Origin: JBBDSV01 sp040904785
Lineage (GTDB): Bacteria > Actinomycetota > Nitriliruptoria > Nitriliruptorales > Nitriliruptoraceae
Reading direction: 5' to 3'
DNA length: 64,000 bases
NCBI GenBank assembly: GCA_040904785.1
Contig: JBBDSV010000095.1
Span: 7,116 to 71,115, forward strand
Both the position numbers and the translations under genes were made by a program. Shown one piece after another: positions 8,041 to 17,772 of the stretch. Every line of letters begins with the position of its first letter. The first letter of the stretch is position 1. The notes under the pieces are model-generated. The model saw only the letters and a program-made list of their open reading frames with translations, made no database searches and was not told where the DNA came from.

Positions 8041-9489
8041 TCAGTTGTTCATCTCGCTGGCCCGCCGCTTCACGTCGTCGACGTTGCCGGCATACAGGAA
8101 GGCCTGCTCCGGCAGTTCGTCGAGTTCGCCCTCGACGAGGGCCTTGAAGCCCTCGATCGTTTCCGACACCGGAACGTAGACCCCGGGGTTGCCGGTGAAC
8201 TGTTCGGCGACGTAGAAGTTTTGGCTGAAGAATCGCTGTGACTTGCGGGCGCGGGAGACGGTGACCTTGTCCTCTTCGGACAACTCGTCGATCCCGAGGA
8301 TCGCGATGATGTCCTGCAGGTCCTTGTAGCGCTGGAGGACCTCCTGGACGCCGGTCGCAACGTTGTAGTGCTCGTCGCCGATGATGGCCGGATCGAGGAT
8401 CCTCGACGTGGAGTCCAGCGGGTCGACCGCTGGGTAGATCCCGAGCGACGCGATGTCACGCGAGAGCACCGTCTGGGCATCGAGGTGAGCGAACGTGGTG
8501 TGCGGCGCCGGGTCGGTGATGTCGTCGGCGGGGACGTACACGGCCTGCAGGGAGGTGATCGACCGACCCTTGGTCGAGGTGATCCGCTCCTGCAACTGGC
8601 CCATCTCGTTGGACAGGGTCGGCTGGTAGCCGGCGGCCGACGGCATGCGGCCGAGCAGCGTCGAGACCTCCATGCCGGCCTGGACGAAGCGGAACACGTT
8701 GTCGACGAACAGCAGCACGTCCTGGCGCATCTCGTCGCGGAAGTACTCGGCCATGGTGAGGGCCGACAGGGCCACGCGCAGACGCACGCCCGGCGGCTCA
8801 TCCATCTGGCCGTAGACGAGGGCGGCCTTCTCGAGGACGCCGGCCTCCTCCATCTCGATCAGGAGGTCGGTGCCCTCACGGGTGCGCTCACCGACGCCGG
8901 CGAACACCGACACACCACCGTGCTGCTGGGCGACGCGGTTGATCATCTCCTGGATGACGACGGTCTTGCCGACGCCGGCGCCACCGAACATCCCGATCTT
9001 GCCGCCCTGCACATAGGGCTCGATGAGGTCGATGACCTTGATACCGGTCTCGAACATCTTCGCCTGCGGCTCGAGTTCGTCGAACGGCGGCGGCTCGCGA
9101 TGGATCGGCCAGCGCGTGTCGGGCGAGATCTCGTCCTCGGAGACGTCGAGCGGTTGTCCCAGCACGTTGTAGATGTGGCCGAGTGTCCCCGGGCCGACGG
9201 GCACCGTGATCGGGCTGCCGGTCGCGGACACCGCCGCGCCGCGAACGACCCCGTCCGTGGGCTGCATGCAGATCGCGCGGACGCGCCGGTCACCGAGGTG
9301 CTGGGCGACCTCGGCGGTGATCGTCGACGTCTGTCCCTGCACGTCACGCTCGAAGGTCAGCGCGGTGTAGATATCCGGCAGATCACCGGGCGGGAACTCC
9401 ACGTCGACGACGGGACCGATGACGCGCACGATCCGGCCGTCGCCGGTCCGGCTCGTCGCCTGGTCGCTCACCACGGTTTGCGTGGTCAT
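8041..9489 (-). CDS. atpD: ATP synthase beta subunit
   Basis: The 482-residue catalytic beta subunit of F1. Visible are the P-loop GGAGVGKTVVIQEM, the GERTREGTDL segment with the catalytic Glu region, the LLFVDNVFRF Walker B strand, and the DELSEEDKVTVSRARK helix of the DELSEED loop. The ATG has AAAGGAAG about seven bases upstream. It lies between atpG and atpC. Confidence 0.98.
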   Translation of the reverse strand: MTTQTVVSDQATSRTGDGRIVRVIGPVVDVEFPPGDLPDIYTALTFERDVQGQTSTITAEVAQHLGDRRVRAICMQPTDGVVRGAAVSATGSPITVPVGPGTLGHIYNVLGQPLDVSEDEISPDTRWPIHREPPPFDELEPQAKMFETGIKVIDLIEPYVQGGKIGMFGGAGVGKTVVIQEMINRVAQQHGGVSVFAGVGERTREGTDLLIEMEEAGVLEKAALVYGQMDEPPGVRLRVALSALTMAEYFRDEMRQDVLLFVDNVFRFVQAGMEVSTLLGRMPSAAGYQPTLSNEMGQLQERITSTKGRSITSLQAVYVPADDITDPAPHTTFAHLDAQTVLSRDIASLGIYPAVDPLDSTSRILDPAIIGDEHYNVATGVQEVLQRYKDLQDIIAILGIDELSEEDKVTVSRARKSQRFFSQNFYVAEQFTGNPGVYVPVSETIEGFKALVEGELDELPEQAFLYAGNVDDVKRRASEMNN

Positions 9490-9553
9490 GGGGTGCTTCC
9501 TTTACCTTCTCGGGGCGCTGTGCAGGTTCGGCCAGCGCCGGCGCGGTGCGTCT

Positions 9554-10432
9554 TCAGTCGCCGAGCGCTTCGGCGCCACCGACGATCTCGGAGATCTCGG
9601 TGGTGATCTGTTCCTGGCGGGCCTGGTTCATGACGCGCGACAGCGACGCGGCGACTTCCTTGGCGTTGTCGGTCGCGGACTTCATGGCGCGTTGCCGGGC
9701 GGCGTGCTCGGACGCGGACGACTCCAGCAGCCCGTGGAACACCTTGGCCTCCACGTAGCGCGGAATGAGTCGTTCCAGCAGTTCGGGCTGGGACGGTTCG
9801 AACATGAACTCGGGAGCGATCTCTTCGCCGCCGCTGAACTCCTCGGGCTTAACGGGCAGCAGCTCCATGCGGACCGGTGCCTGCGTCAGTGACGACTTGA
9901 AATCGGTGTAGACGAGCCAGACCCGGTCGATCTCGGCGGCAGCGAATCGGTGCATCACCGTCTCGGCGATTAACACCGCGTCATCGATGCCCGGCGCGTC
10001 GGAGACGCCGTCCCAGACGCGTTCGGCACGGCGGCTGCGGTAGGCGAAATAGCCGGCACCCTTGCGGCCGACGACGTACAGGTCGACGGTGCGCCCGGCG
10101 TCCTCTTCCTCGCGGATCGTGCGTTCGGCGATCTTGAGGACGTTCGCGTTGTATGCGCCGGCGAGCCCGCGGTCCGAGGTGTTGACGATCACCGCGGTGC
10201 GGCGCACTTCACGCTGCGTGAGCAGCGGGTGCTGGCGCACCTCGTTGGAGACTGCCAGACCCTTGATGACCTCGTGGATCTGTTCGGCGTACGGTCGCGC
10301 AGCACGAACCCGACCCTGGGCACGCAAGATCCGCGACGCCGCGATCATCTCCATGGCACGCGTGATCTTCTGCGTGCTCTGGACCGACCGGATGCGTCGC
10401 TTCAGCTGCCGGATCTGACCACTACCAGCCAC
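9554..10432 (-). CDS. atpG: ATP synthase gamma subunit
   Basis: The 292-residue gamma subunit is the rotating shaft of F1. The N-terminal coiled coil (IRQLKRRIRSVQSTQKITRA) and the C-terminal coiled coil ending near RQEQITTEISEIVGGAEAL are both present, as is the central Rossmann-like part with TSDRGLAGAYNANV. The start is GTG with GAGGAGG upstream. Length is normal and no regulatory-loop insertion stands out by eye. Confidence 0.97.
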   Translation of the reverse strand: MAGSGQIRQLKRRIRSVQSTQKITRAMEMIAASRILRAQGRVRAARPYAEQIHEVIKGLAVSNEVRQHPLLTQREVRRTAVIVNTSDRGLAGAYNANVLKIAERTIREEEDAGRTVDLYVVGRKGAGYFAYRSRRAERVWDGVSDAPGIDDAVLIAETVMHRFAAAEIDRVWLVYTDFKSSLTQAPVRMELLPVKPEEFSGGEEIAPEFMFEPSQPELLERLIPRYVEAKVFHGLLESSASEHAARQRAMKSATDNAKEVAASLSRVMNQARQEQITTEISEIVGGAEALGD

Positions 10433-10474
10433 CGATGCCTCCTCGCAGGTGGGTCATGCGCCGCTCGATCTCCG

Positions 10475-12085
10475 TCACTCGACGGATTCACTGCTGGCGG
10501 ACATCGCCTCCCAGCCCTCATCGGCTTCTTCGACCGTTTCAACGACCGTGGCGGTGAACGTCGACGTGAACGCCGCAATGGCCTCGTCGAGCTCGCCGCG
10601 CACCTCGTCGGTGAGCTTCTCGCGCGCCATCGTCTCGAGCAGATCGGCGTGGCGCGACTGCAGATAGTCGTGCAGCTCGCGTTCGAAGCGCCGCACGTCA
10701 CCGACCGGCAGCTCGTCGAGCACACCGGAGGTCACCGCGACGACGGAGGCCACCTGCAGCTCGACCGCCAAGGGCTGGTGTTCGGGCTGCTTGAGGATCT
10801 CGACGACCCGCTGGCCGCGCGCGATCTGTTGCTGTGACGCCTTGTCGAGATCAGACCCGAACTGGGCGAACGCTTCGAGTTCACGGAACTGCGCCAACTC
10901 GAGTCGGACGGTTCCCGACACCGCCTTCATCGCTGGCCGCTGCGCTGAACCACCGACACGGGAGACCGAGATGCCGGCGTTGATGGCCGGCCGCACACCC
11001 TGGTAGAAGAGGTCGGTTTCGAGGAAGATCTGGCCGTCGGTGATCGAGATCACGTTCGTCGGGATGTAGGCCGAAATGTCGTTGGCCTTCGTCTCGACGA
11101 TCGGCAGTGCGGTCATCGACCCGCCACCGAGCTCGTCGGAGAGCTTCGCGGCGCGCTCCAACAGCCGGCTGTGGAGGTAGAACACGTCACCCGGATAGGC
11201 CTCACGGCCCGGCGGGCGCCGCAGAAGCAACGACAACTGCCGGTAGGCGTCGGCCTGCTTCGACAGGTCGTCGTAGATGATCAGGGCGTGTTCGCCCTTG
11301 TACATCCAGTTGGCGCCGATCGCCGCACCGGCGTACGGCGCGATGTACTGGAACGGCGCAGGTGACGAGGCCGGTGCCGAAACGACCGTCGTGTACTCCA
11401 TTGCGCCGTACTTCTCGAGCGTGGCCACGACCTGGGCGATCGTCGAACCCTTCTGCCCGATGCCGACGTAGATGCACTTGACGGCCTCGTCGGTGCCCCA
11501 CAACGACTTCTGGTTGATGATCGTGTCCATCGCGATCGCCGTCTTGCCGGTCTGCCGGTCGCCGATGATCAACTCACGCTGGCCCCGGCCGATCGGCGTC
11601 ATGACGTCGATCACCTTGATGCCGGTCTGCATCGGTTCCTTCACCGGCTGTCGATCGACGACGCCCGGCGCCTGCACCTCGAGTGCGCGCTCACCGTCGA
11701 CCTTCGACTGGTCGAGGGGGCCTTTGCCGTCGATCGGCCGACCGAGCGGGTCGACGACACGTCCCAGCATCGCATCGCCGACGGGGACCGACAGCACGCG
11801 CTCGGTGCGGCGGACGGTCTGCCCCTCTTGGACCGACGAGGACTCGGAGAAGACGGCAGCACCGATGGTGTGCTCGTCCAGGTTCATCGCCATGCCGAAC
11901 ACGCCGTCCCCGAAGTCGAGCAGTTCGTTGGCGAGCGTTCCGGGCAGGCCGGAGATCGTCGCGATGCCGTCACCGGTTGCGGTGACCCGCCCGACCTGCT
12001 CGGCGGTCAGGTCCGGTTCGTAGCCCTCCAGCATGCGCTTGAGGGCATCCGCGACGTCCTCTGATCGGATCGTCAGATCTGCCAT
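10475..12085 (-). CDS. atpA: ATP synthase alpha subunit
   Basis: The 536-residue alpha subunit is the non-catalytic nucleotide-binding subunit of F1. It has GDRQTGKTAIAMD (P-loop), ALIIYDDLSKQA (Walker B), LLRRPPGREAYPGD and ISVSRVGGSAQ. The ATG at 12085 is preceded by GAGGAAG; the open frame extends further upstream, but that part is not family-like. The C-terminal tail is somewhat long and acidic, as in many actinobacteria. Confidence 0.98.
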   Translation of the reverse strand: MADLTIRSEDVADALKRMLEGYEPDLTAEQVGRVTATGDGIATISGLPGTLANELLDFGDGVFGMAMNLDEHTIGAAVFSESSSVQEGQTVRRTERVLSVPVGDAMLGRVVDPLGRPIDGKGPLDQSKVDGERALEVQAPGVVDRQPVKEPMQTGIKVIDVMTPIGRGQRELIIGDRQTGKTAIAMDTIINQKSLWGTDEAVKCIYVGIGQKGSTIAQVVATLEKYGAMEYTTVVSAPASSPAPFQYIAPYAGAAIGANWMYKGEHALIIYDDLSKQADAYRQLSLLLRRPPGREAYPGDVFYLHSRLLERAAKLSDELGGGSMTALPIVETKANDISAYIPTNVISITDGQIFLETDLFYQGVRPAINAGISVSRVGGSAQRPAMKAVSGTVRLELAQFRELEAFAQFGSDLDKASQQQIARGQRVVEILKQPEHQPLAVELQVASVVAVTSGVLDELPVGDVRRFERELHDYLQSRHADLLETMAREKLTDEVRGELDEAIAAFTSTFTATVVETVEEADEGWEAMSASSESVE

Positions 12086-12143
12086 GTCGGTGTCTTCCTC
12101 GTGGTCGTGTCGGGCGCGTCGGTGGCGCGGGCAAGCAGGTGCA

Positions 12144-12677
12144 TCATCCGGCGGCGCGGGTACGCAGCTCGTCGAGTCGACGGACAACGGTTCCGTCGAT
12201 CACGGTGTCGCCGATGCGCGCGCGCACGCCACCGACGATCGACGGGTCGACGACGAACTTCACGTCGAGCGTCCGCCCGGTCGCACGCTCGAGCGCGTCG
12301 GACAACGCCTGCCGGCGTGCGTCATCGAGTTCGACGGCCACCGTGACCTCGGCGACCTCCTGGTTGCGCGACGCCGCTGCCAGCTCAGCGACGTCGTTGG
12401 CGGGCGCCGTGAGCTCGCCAACGCGATCGCCGGCGATGAGCATCGCCAGCACGCCGCGGGTCGTCGGGTGCGCCGCGTTGAGCACGTCCGACTCGAGCAG
12501 CGCGAGGCGGTGACCGACGGGCAGGTGGATGTCGGTCAGCCGTTGTCGCAGCTCCTCATGGCTGTCGACGGCACGGGCCACGGCGAGCAGCTCGTCCTCG
12601 ACGGCGTCGAGGGCGTCGTCTGCGGTCGCGAACGTGACCACGGCCTGCGCGTAGGCGCGTGTGCGATCGGTCGTCAT
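12144..12677 (-). CDS. atpH: ATP synthase delta subunit
   Basis: The 177-residue delta (OSCP) subunit ties F1 to the peripheral stalk. The N-terminal helical domain (YAQAVVTFATADDALDAVED) and the C-terminal VDPSIVGGVRARIGDTVIDG signature are clear. The ATG at 12677 matches the family start. It is a separate gene from atpF, unlike mycobacteria, where b and delta are fused. Confidence 0.95.
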   Translation of the reverse strand: MTTDRTRAYAQAVVTFATADDALDAVEDELLAVARAVDSHEELRQRLTDIHLPVGHRLALLESDVLNAAHPTTRGVLAMLIAGDRVGELTAPANDVAELAAASRNQEVAEVTVAVELDDARRQALSDALERATGRTLDVKFVVDPSIVGGVRARIGDTVIDGTVVRRLDELRTRAAG

Positions 12678-12763
12678 CGTGTGCCTCGGGGTGCTCACGT
12701 CGCGGTCGCGACGCCGGTTGGGGACCATCAGGGCGGGCCCGACACCGGCGCTCACGGCCGCAG

Positions 12764-13291
12764 TCAGTTGGTGCTGGACAGCCGCTGGACGTATTCGTCG
12801 ACGAGGTTCTGGTGCGTCGAGCCGTCGAGTTCACGCTCGACAATTCGCGATGCCAATTGGACCGACAGCTCACCGACCTGGGTCCGAAGCTCCTGGAGCG
12901 CGCGGTCACGTTCGGCCGCGACGTCGGCGCGTGCCCGCTCGACGATGGCCGCGGCTTCCGATTCGGCCTTGGCGATGATGTCCGCGCGCACGGACTCCGC
13001 CGCTTGCTTGGCCTCCTCGATGATCGTGTTGGCCTCGCCCCGAGCGTCGGCGATCGACGCCTCGAACTTCCGACGGGCCTCCTCGGCCTCGTTGAGCTTG
13101 GCGTCAGCTTCCTCGAGCTTGCCCTGAATGGCGGTGCGACGCTCGTCGAGCGCCACATTCGCCTTCGGGAAGACGAGCTTTGCCAGGACGACGAACAGCA
13201 GTCCGAACGCGACGAGGCCCCAGATGAGCTCCGAGGTGTCGGGGAACAGCTGGATGCCGCCACCCTCTGCAGCAGCGAGCAGGAAAGTCAT
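12764..13291 (-). CDS. atpF: ATP synthase b subunit
   Basis: The 175-residue peripheral-stalk b subunit has one N-terminal membrane helix (ELIWGLVAFGLLFVVLAKLV) and a long charged coiled coil from about residue 50 to the end. The ATG at 13291 has AGGAG five bases away and is preferred to the GTG just before it. It follows atpE by eight bases. Confidence 0.96.
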   Translation of the reverse strand: MTFLLAAAEGGGIQLFPDTSELIWGLVAFGLLFVVLAKLVFPKANVALDERRTAIQGKLEEADAKLNEAEEARRKFEASIADARGEANTIIEEAKQAAESVRADIIAKAESEAAAIVERARADVAAERDRALQELRTQVGELSVQLASRIVERELDGSTHQNLVDEYVQRLSSTN

Positions 13292-13299
13292 CACCGCTC

Positions 13300-13503
13300 C
13301 TAGATTGCGAACGCGAGCACGAAGCCGAGCAGCGCGAGCGCCTCGACGACGGCGATTCCGATGAACATCGTCGTCCGGACCTGACCTGCGGCCTCCGGCT
13401 GCCGAGCCATCGACTCGATCGCCTTGCCGATCAGGATGCCCAGGCCGATGCCCGGCCCCAGCGTTGCGAGGCCGAAGACGAGCCCGTTCCCGAGGTTCTC
13501 CAT
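13300..13503 (-). CDS. atpE: ATP synthase c subunit
   Basis: The 67-residue c subunit is a two-helix hairpin that forms the Fo ring. The loop ARQPE and the second-helix carboxylate in VVEALALLGFVL (Glu54) are seen. The residues after this Glu are Ala-Leu, not the Ser/Thr found in sodium-binding rings, so proton coupling is inferred. AGGAGGA lies upstream of the ATG. Confidence 0.97.
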   Translation of the reverse strand: MENLGNGLVFGLATLGPGIGLGILIGKAIESMARQPEAAGQVRTTMFIGIAVVEALALLGFVLAFAI

Positions 13504-13558
13504 CTGGTTCCTCCTGAGTTGCGACTCCCGTCGCGTGGTTTGCGAGGTCGAACGTGGA

Positions 13559-14368
13559 TCAGTGCGCGGGTTCCACCGACGAGCTGATGTACACGGCGGT
13601 GAGCATGGTGAAGATGTAGGCCTGCAGGCCGATGATGAGCAGCTCGAAGCCGAACACGAGCGGGCTGATGATGACGGCGAACACCCCGAGGGCGGTTCCC
13701 GCCGGCAGCGACGGCAGGAAGACGTGCGCCGTGACGAGGGTGATCACCACCAGGATGTGGCCGGCGACCATGTTCGCGAACAGCCGGATCGCGAGCGTGA
13801 ACGGCCGCAGCACCAGATTCGACACGAGCTCGATCGGTGTGAGTATCACGTACAGCGCCTTGGGCACTCCCGGGGGAAAGGCAAGTTCCTTGAAGTAGTG
13901 GACCAGGCCCTGTTCCTTGATGCCCACTCCGACGTAGACGAACCAGGCGATGCCCGCCAGGAACAGCGGGAACGCGATGCGCGACGTCGGCGGCAACATC
14001 AGGAACGGCGTGATCTTGGCGATGTTCATGAAGAACACGAACAAGAAGAACGTCGTGAGCAGGGGGACGAACTTCAGCCCCTTGGGCCCGATGATGTCGA
14101 CCGCGATCTGGCGCACGAAATCGATCGTGAGCTCGCCGATGCTCTGCAGCTTGCTCGGTACGACCGACGGCCGGCGGAACGCCATCACGAAGATGGTGGC
14201 GCACACGAGCGTCATGAACCAGGCGATCAGAATCGTCCGGTTGATCGACAGGTCGATGCCGAACAACTCCAGGTGCCAGATCGCCGGGAAGTCGAAGAGT
14301 GCGTTGATGTCGTCGAGCACACCATCGAACTCTCCACCCCATTCGGCGGCAGCAAGCAGAAGGGTCAC
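13559..14368 (-). CDS. atpB: ATP synthase a subunit
   Basis: The 269-residue a subunit provides the proton half-channels. It has five to six hydrophobic helices, the essential Arg in LAIRLFANMVAGH, and FGFELLIIGLQAYIFTML at the end. The start is GTG. It is the first structural subunit gene after the two accessory genes, the usual order. Confidence 0.97.
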   Translation of the reverse strand: MTLLLAAAEWGGEFDGVLDDINALFDFPAIWHLELFGIDLSINRTILIAWFMTLVCATIFVMAFRRPSVVPSKLQSIGELTIDFVRQIAVDIIGPKGLKFVPLLTTFFLFVFFMNIAKITPFLMLPPTSRIAFPLFLAGIAWFVYVGVGIKEQGLVHYFKELAFPPGVPKALYVILTPIELVSNLVLRPFTLAIRLFANMVAGHILVVITLVTAHVFLPSLPAGTALGVFAVIISPLVFGFELLIIGLQAYIFTMLTAVYISSSVEPAH

Positions 14369-14373
14369 AGCGA

Positions 14374-14826
14374 TCAGCTCCGAGTAGCAGCGGGGACGGA
14401 CTGCGTGGCGGTCGCGTCCGCGTCGATCCAGAACAGGCGTGGCAAGCGCGACAGGGTGCGCAGCTCGAACAGCAGCGTGACCACGACCGCGATGCCGGTG
14501 GCGACCGCCAGCGTGACGGAATCGAGCCAGGCCACATCTGACACCGCGGCGAGCACGACACCGTAGAGCGCCAGACGAACGAGCGCGCTGCCCGTCAGCA
14601 GCGCGAACGCGTGGGCGGAGCCTCGTCGGGCGACGATGCGCAGAGCGAGCGCCGAACCACCGAAGAGCACGGCGACGAGCCCGGTGCCGACGATCGCGCC
14701 GGCAACGCCGGCAGCATTCGTGAGCATGCCCGCGGCGACCGCGACGAGTGCACCGGTCAAACCCAGTGTGCGCAGCGTGCCGCCCAGCAGCCGCTGAAGG
14801 TCGGCGTCGAGGCTGTCAATGTGCAC
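14374..14826 (-). CDS. atpI: AtpI-like accessory protein of the ATP synthase
   Basis: A 150-residue membrane protein with four hydrophobic helices and a charged start (VHIDSLDADLQRLLG, translated from GTG). A perfect AGGAGGT lies six bases before this GTG, which decides the start over the longer open frame. It overlaps the preceding gene by 11 bases and ends five bases before atpB. Its position and topology match subunit I (UncI) proteins, which help c-ring assembly or magnesium uptake; sequence similarity is weak, as usual for this family. Confidence 0.75.
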   Translation of the reverse strand: MHIDSLDADLQRLLGGTLRTLGLTGALVAVAAGMLTNAAGVAGAIVGTGLVAVLFGGSALALRIVARRGSAHAFALLTGSALVRLALYGVVLAAVSDVAWLDSVTLAVATGIAVVVTLLFELRTLSRLPRLFWIDADATATQSVPAATRS

Positions 14827-15139
14827 CGACGACCTCCTGGCCGGCCTGCGCCGCCTTGGCCGCGTCACGGGCACGCGCATCGGCGGCGTTCATTCGCCCA
14901 CTGCGCCAGTACACGAGATACAGCCCCGCGAAGTTGCCGATGAGCGCACCGATCGCCAGGAACCACGGTGCGGTAGCCAGCGCACGGTCGACGAGATAGC
15001 CGATGCCCGACCAGGTGAGGATCGCCGCGAGCAGCTCAACACCCATGATCTGTGCCTGGTCGACGCCGACCCACGAGCCATGGCGCGCAGACACGGCCAT
15101 GTCGGGCCGTGACGACGGTGGCGTGGCGGGTCGCGACAA
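14816..15139 (-). CDS. AtpZ/AtpI-type small Fo accessory protein
   Basis: A 107-residue protein with two membrane helices. GVELLAAILTWSGIGYLVD and PWFLAIGALIGNFAGLYLVYW fit the AtpZ (ATPase gene 1) family that precedes atpI/atpB and may form a cation channel aiding Fo assembly. The start appears to be TTG, supported by AAGGA eight bases upstream; an ATG at 15100 lacks a ribosome site. It is the first gene of the atp operon. Confidence 0.75.
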   Translation of the reverse strand: MSRPATPPSSRPDMAVSARHGSWVGVDQAQIMGVELLAAILTWSGIGYLVDRALATAPWFLAIGALIGNFAGLYLVYWRSGRMNAADARARDAAKAAQAGQEVVGAH

Positions 15140-15246
15140 CAGTCAGATCCTTGTGTGCGCGGCGTGCAATCGCGCAATGATCGGGGCCGGGGGTGCCGTA
15201 CCCGCGCAGCGCAGGCAGGCGGTCCCGGAAGTGCGGCCGAACTGCA

Positions 15247-15276
15247 ACGCTAGCAAGCGTGCCTCACGACCGCCAA
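15247..15276 (-). promoter_or_regulatory. Candidate promoter of the atp operon
   Basis: On the minus strand TTGGCG (15271-15276) and TAGCGT (15247-15252) are 18 bases apart, fitting TTGnnn and the actinobacterial TAnnnT form of the -10 box. It lies just after the wecA stop and about 100 bases before the first atp gene. Evidence is pattern only. Confidence 0.4.
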
Positions 15277-15286
15277 GACGAGCAAA

Positions 15287-16474
15287 TCAGGCCGTTCCGC
15301 GGTGCGACGGCGGCACTTGCATGGCGGCCGGATCGCCGCTGGCTCGCGTGCCGAGCATGGTCAACACGAAGCCCAGCCCGACGGCACCGATGATCCAGGG
15401 GACGAGGCGCGACCACGGCAGGAACGCGCCACCCACGGAACCGAAGGCGGCCACCGTCGACCAGTAGTACAGCACGAGGACCGCACGGCGGTGCGTGTGC
15501 CCGGCACGGAGCAACAGGTGGTGCAGATGCCCGCGGTCGCCCACTGCGACCGGCCGGCGCGTGATCAGTCGACGCACCACCGCGAACGCCGTGTCGAGGA
15601 ACGGCACGGCGAGCACGAGTGCGGGCATGACCAACGGGACGGTCCCGGTGAAGTCCTCCGCTGACGGCGCCGTCGTTCGGCCAACGTAGGCGACACCGGC
15701 AGCGCCCAGCAGCAACCCCAGCAGCATCGCGCCCGTGTCCCCCATGAAGATGCGCGCGGGATGCCAATTGTGCACGAGGAACCCGGCGGCCATACCGGCC
15801 ACGATCGCCGCGACGAGCGTCGACGACGTCGGAATGGTGTCGCCGAGCCCGGCGGTCTGGCTGTGGACGGTGAACAGGAAGAAAGCCAGTGCCGCGATCG
15901 CGGTCACGCCGGCGGCGAGCCCGTCGAGGCCGTCGATGAGGTTGACCGCATTGATCATGGCCACGAGCGCGATGATCGTCAGCGGCAAGCCGAGATCGGG
16001 TGACAGCGCAAGCACTTCGACACCGGGAATCCAGAAGTAGACGAGCTGGATACCGAACACCGCAACCCCGAGTGCGGCGACGATCTGGCCGGCCAGCTTC
16101 ACGGTGGGTGGCAGGTCGTAAAGGTCGTCGACGACGCCGACGGCGGCGATGACGAGAACACCCACGATCAACGCGAGCGGCTCGGAGGTGGCGGTGAACA
16201 ACGGGCGGAATCCGGGAATCGCCCACGCAACGCCGAGTGCGGCGAGAAACCCGACGAGCATGCCCAATCCGCCGAGCGTGGGCACACGCCGCACGCGCGG
16301 CCGACGCCCACCGGACACGGCAGACGATCGTGACGGAGGAATGGTGTCCGTGGCAGCGTCGACGACGACCGGATGGTCGTAGGCGCCGATGCGCCGCGAG
16401 AGCCGCGCGACTGCAGGCGTGGCGACGGCGGTGACGACGCCTGCCGTCACCGCGACCACCACGTGCGAGAGCAT
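15287..16474 (-). CDS. wecA: WecA/TagO-type polyprenyl-phosphate sugar-1-phosphate transferase
   Basis: A 395-residue membrane enzyme with about ten hydrophobic helices that moves a HexNAc-1-phosphate from its UDP-sugar onto undecaprenyl or decaprenyl phosphate, starting arabinogalactan-, teichoic- or O-antigen-type glycans. Motifs are VGVVDDLYDL (DDxxD), INAVNLIDGLDGL, HNWHPARIFMGDTGAM and the GDRGHLHHLLL histidine motif. Residues 41-65 form an extra loop between the first helix and VPTLGG. It follows glyA with one base between. The same gene (rfe) precedes the atp operon in M. tuberculosis. The exact sugar cannot be told. Confidence 0.93.
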   Translation of the reverse strand: MLSHVVVAVTAGVVTAVATPAVARLSRRIGAYDHPVVVDAATDTIPPSRSSAVSGGRRPRVRRVPTLGGLGMLVGFLAALGVAWAIPGFRPLFTATSEPLALIVGVLVIAAVGVVDDLYDLPPTVKLAGQIVAALGVAVFGIQLVYFWIPGVEVLALSPDLGLPLTIIALVAMINAVNLIDGLDGLAAGVTAIAALAFFLFTVHSQTAGLGDTIPTSSTLVAAIVAGMAAGFLVHNWHPARIFMGDTGAMLLGLLLGAAGVAYVGRTTAPSAEDFTGTVPLVMPALVLAVPFLDTAFAVVRRLITRRPVAVGDRGHLHHLLLRAGHTHRRAVLVLYYWSTVAAFGSVGGAFLPWSRLVPWIIGAVGLGFVLTMLGTRASGDPAAMQVPPSHRGTA

Positions 16475-16475
16475 G

Positions 16476-17744
16476 TCAGTCCTCGTCTCGCGGGTAAGCG
16501 GGGAAGGCGCTGACCAGCTCAGCGACCGTGTCGCGAACGCGCGCGACGGCGTCGTCGTCGCCGGTCAGCGCGTCATCGATGAGCCCGGCAACGACCGTCA
16601 TTTCATCGGGCCCCATGCCCTGCGTGGCGACGCTGGCCGTGCCGGCACGGACACCGGAGGCGACGGCCGGCGGGTTCGTGTCGAACGGAATCGCGTTCTT
16701 GTTCAGCACGATGCCCGCAGCGTCGCAGCGCGCCTCGGCGTCGCGGCCCGTCAGGCCCTTCGTCGTCACATCGGCGAGCAGCAGGTGGGTGTCGGTGCCA
16801 CCCGACGTGACGCGGTAGCCGCGCTCGGTGAGCCCCGCGGCGAGCGCACGTGCATCATCGAGAATGCGCTGCCCGTAGGTGGCGAACGACGGATCCATCG
16901 CCTCCTTGAGCGCGACGGCCTTGGCGGCGATGACGTGCTCAAGCGGACCGCCCTGTGTCCCGGGAAACACCGCCTTGTCGATCGGTTTCGCCCACTCCTC
17001 GGTCGTGAGGATGATGGCGCCACGTGGCCCACGCAATGTCTTGTGGGTCGTGAAGGTCACGATGTCGCAGTACGGAACCGGCGACGGGTGCACCCCGGCG
17101 GCAACCAGTCCGATGAAGTGTGCGGCATCGCACAGCAGCACGGCCCCGACCTCATCCGCGATCTCGCGGAACGCAGGGAAATCGAGCTGCCGCGGATACG
17201 CCGACCACCCCGCGATGATGAGCTTTGGCCGATGCTCGCGAGCCAGTGCACGGACTTCGTCCATGTCGATGGTCTCGGTGTCCTCGGTGACGCCGTAGGA
17301 CACGACGTTGAACCACTTGCCGGAGAAGTTGATCGGCATCCCGTGCGTCAGGTGCCCGCCGTGCGGCAGCGACATCGCCAGCACCGTGTCGCCCGGCGCG
17401 ACCGTCGCGAAGTAGGCCGCGAAATTGGCGCTTGCGCCAGAATGTGGCTGCACGTTGGCATGATCGGCACCGAACAGTTCTTTTGCACGATCAATCGCCA
17501 ACTGCTCCAGCGGATCGACGACCTCCTCACACCCGCCGTAGTAGCGCTTGCCGGGATACCCCTCGGCGTACTTGTTTGACAGCACCGATCCGTTGGCTGC
17601 CAAGACGGCTGGCGACGCGAAGTTCTCACTGGCGATGAGTTGCAGATTCGTCCGTTGACGCTCGAGTTCGCCCACGAGGCCGTCGGCCACCTGTGGGTCG
17701 ATACGACGCAGTTCGGCGAAATCTGGGCCCCAGAACGTATGCAC
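16476..17744 (-). CDS. glyA: Serine hydroxymethyltransferase
   Basis: A 422-residue PLP enzyme converting serine and tetrahydrofolate to glycine and methylene-tetrahydrofolate. Visible are NLQLIASENFAS, GYPGKRYYGGCE, the PLP-lysine motif TFTTHKTLRGPRG, and the late ITSGTDTHL-like region. The frame is open far upstream into tsaC, but family sequence begins at HTFWGPDFAEL; the GTG at 17744 with GAGGT before it is the likely start, 28 bases after the tsaC stop. Confidence 0.96.
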   Translation of the reverse strand: MHTFWGPDFAELRRIDPQVADGLVGELERQRTNLQLIASENFASPAVLAANGSVLSNKYAEGYPGKRYYGGCEEVVDPLEQLAIDRAKELFGADHANVQPHSGASANFAAYFATVAPGDTVLAMSLPHGGHLTHGMPINFSGKWFNVVSYGVTEDTETIDMDEVRALAREHRPKLIIAGWSAYPRQLDFPAFREIADEVGAVLLCDAAHFIGLVAAGVHPSPVPYCDIVTFTTHKTLRGPRGAIILTTEEWAKPIDKAVFPGTQGGPLEHVIAAKAVALKEAMDPSFATYGQRILDDARALAAGLTERGYRVTSGGTDTHLLLADVTTKGLTGRDAEARCDAAGIVLNKNAIPFDTNPPAVASGVRAGTASVATQGMGPDEMTVVAGLIDDALTGDDDAVARVRDTVAELVSAFPAYPRDED

Positions 17745-17772
17745 GGCTACCTCGTTGAAGATTGCTTCGAGA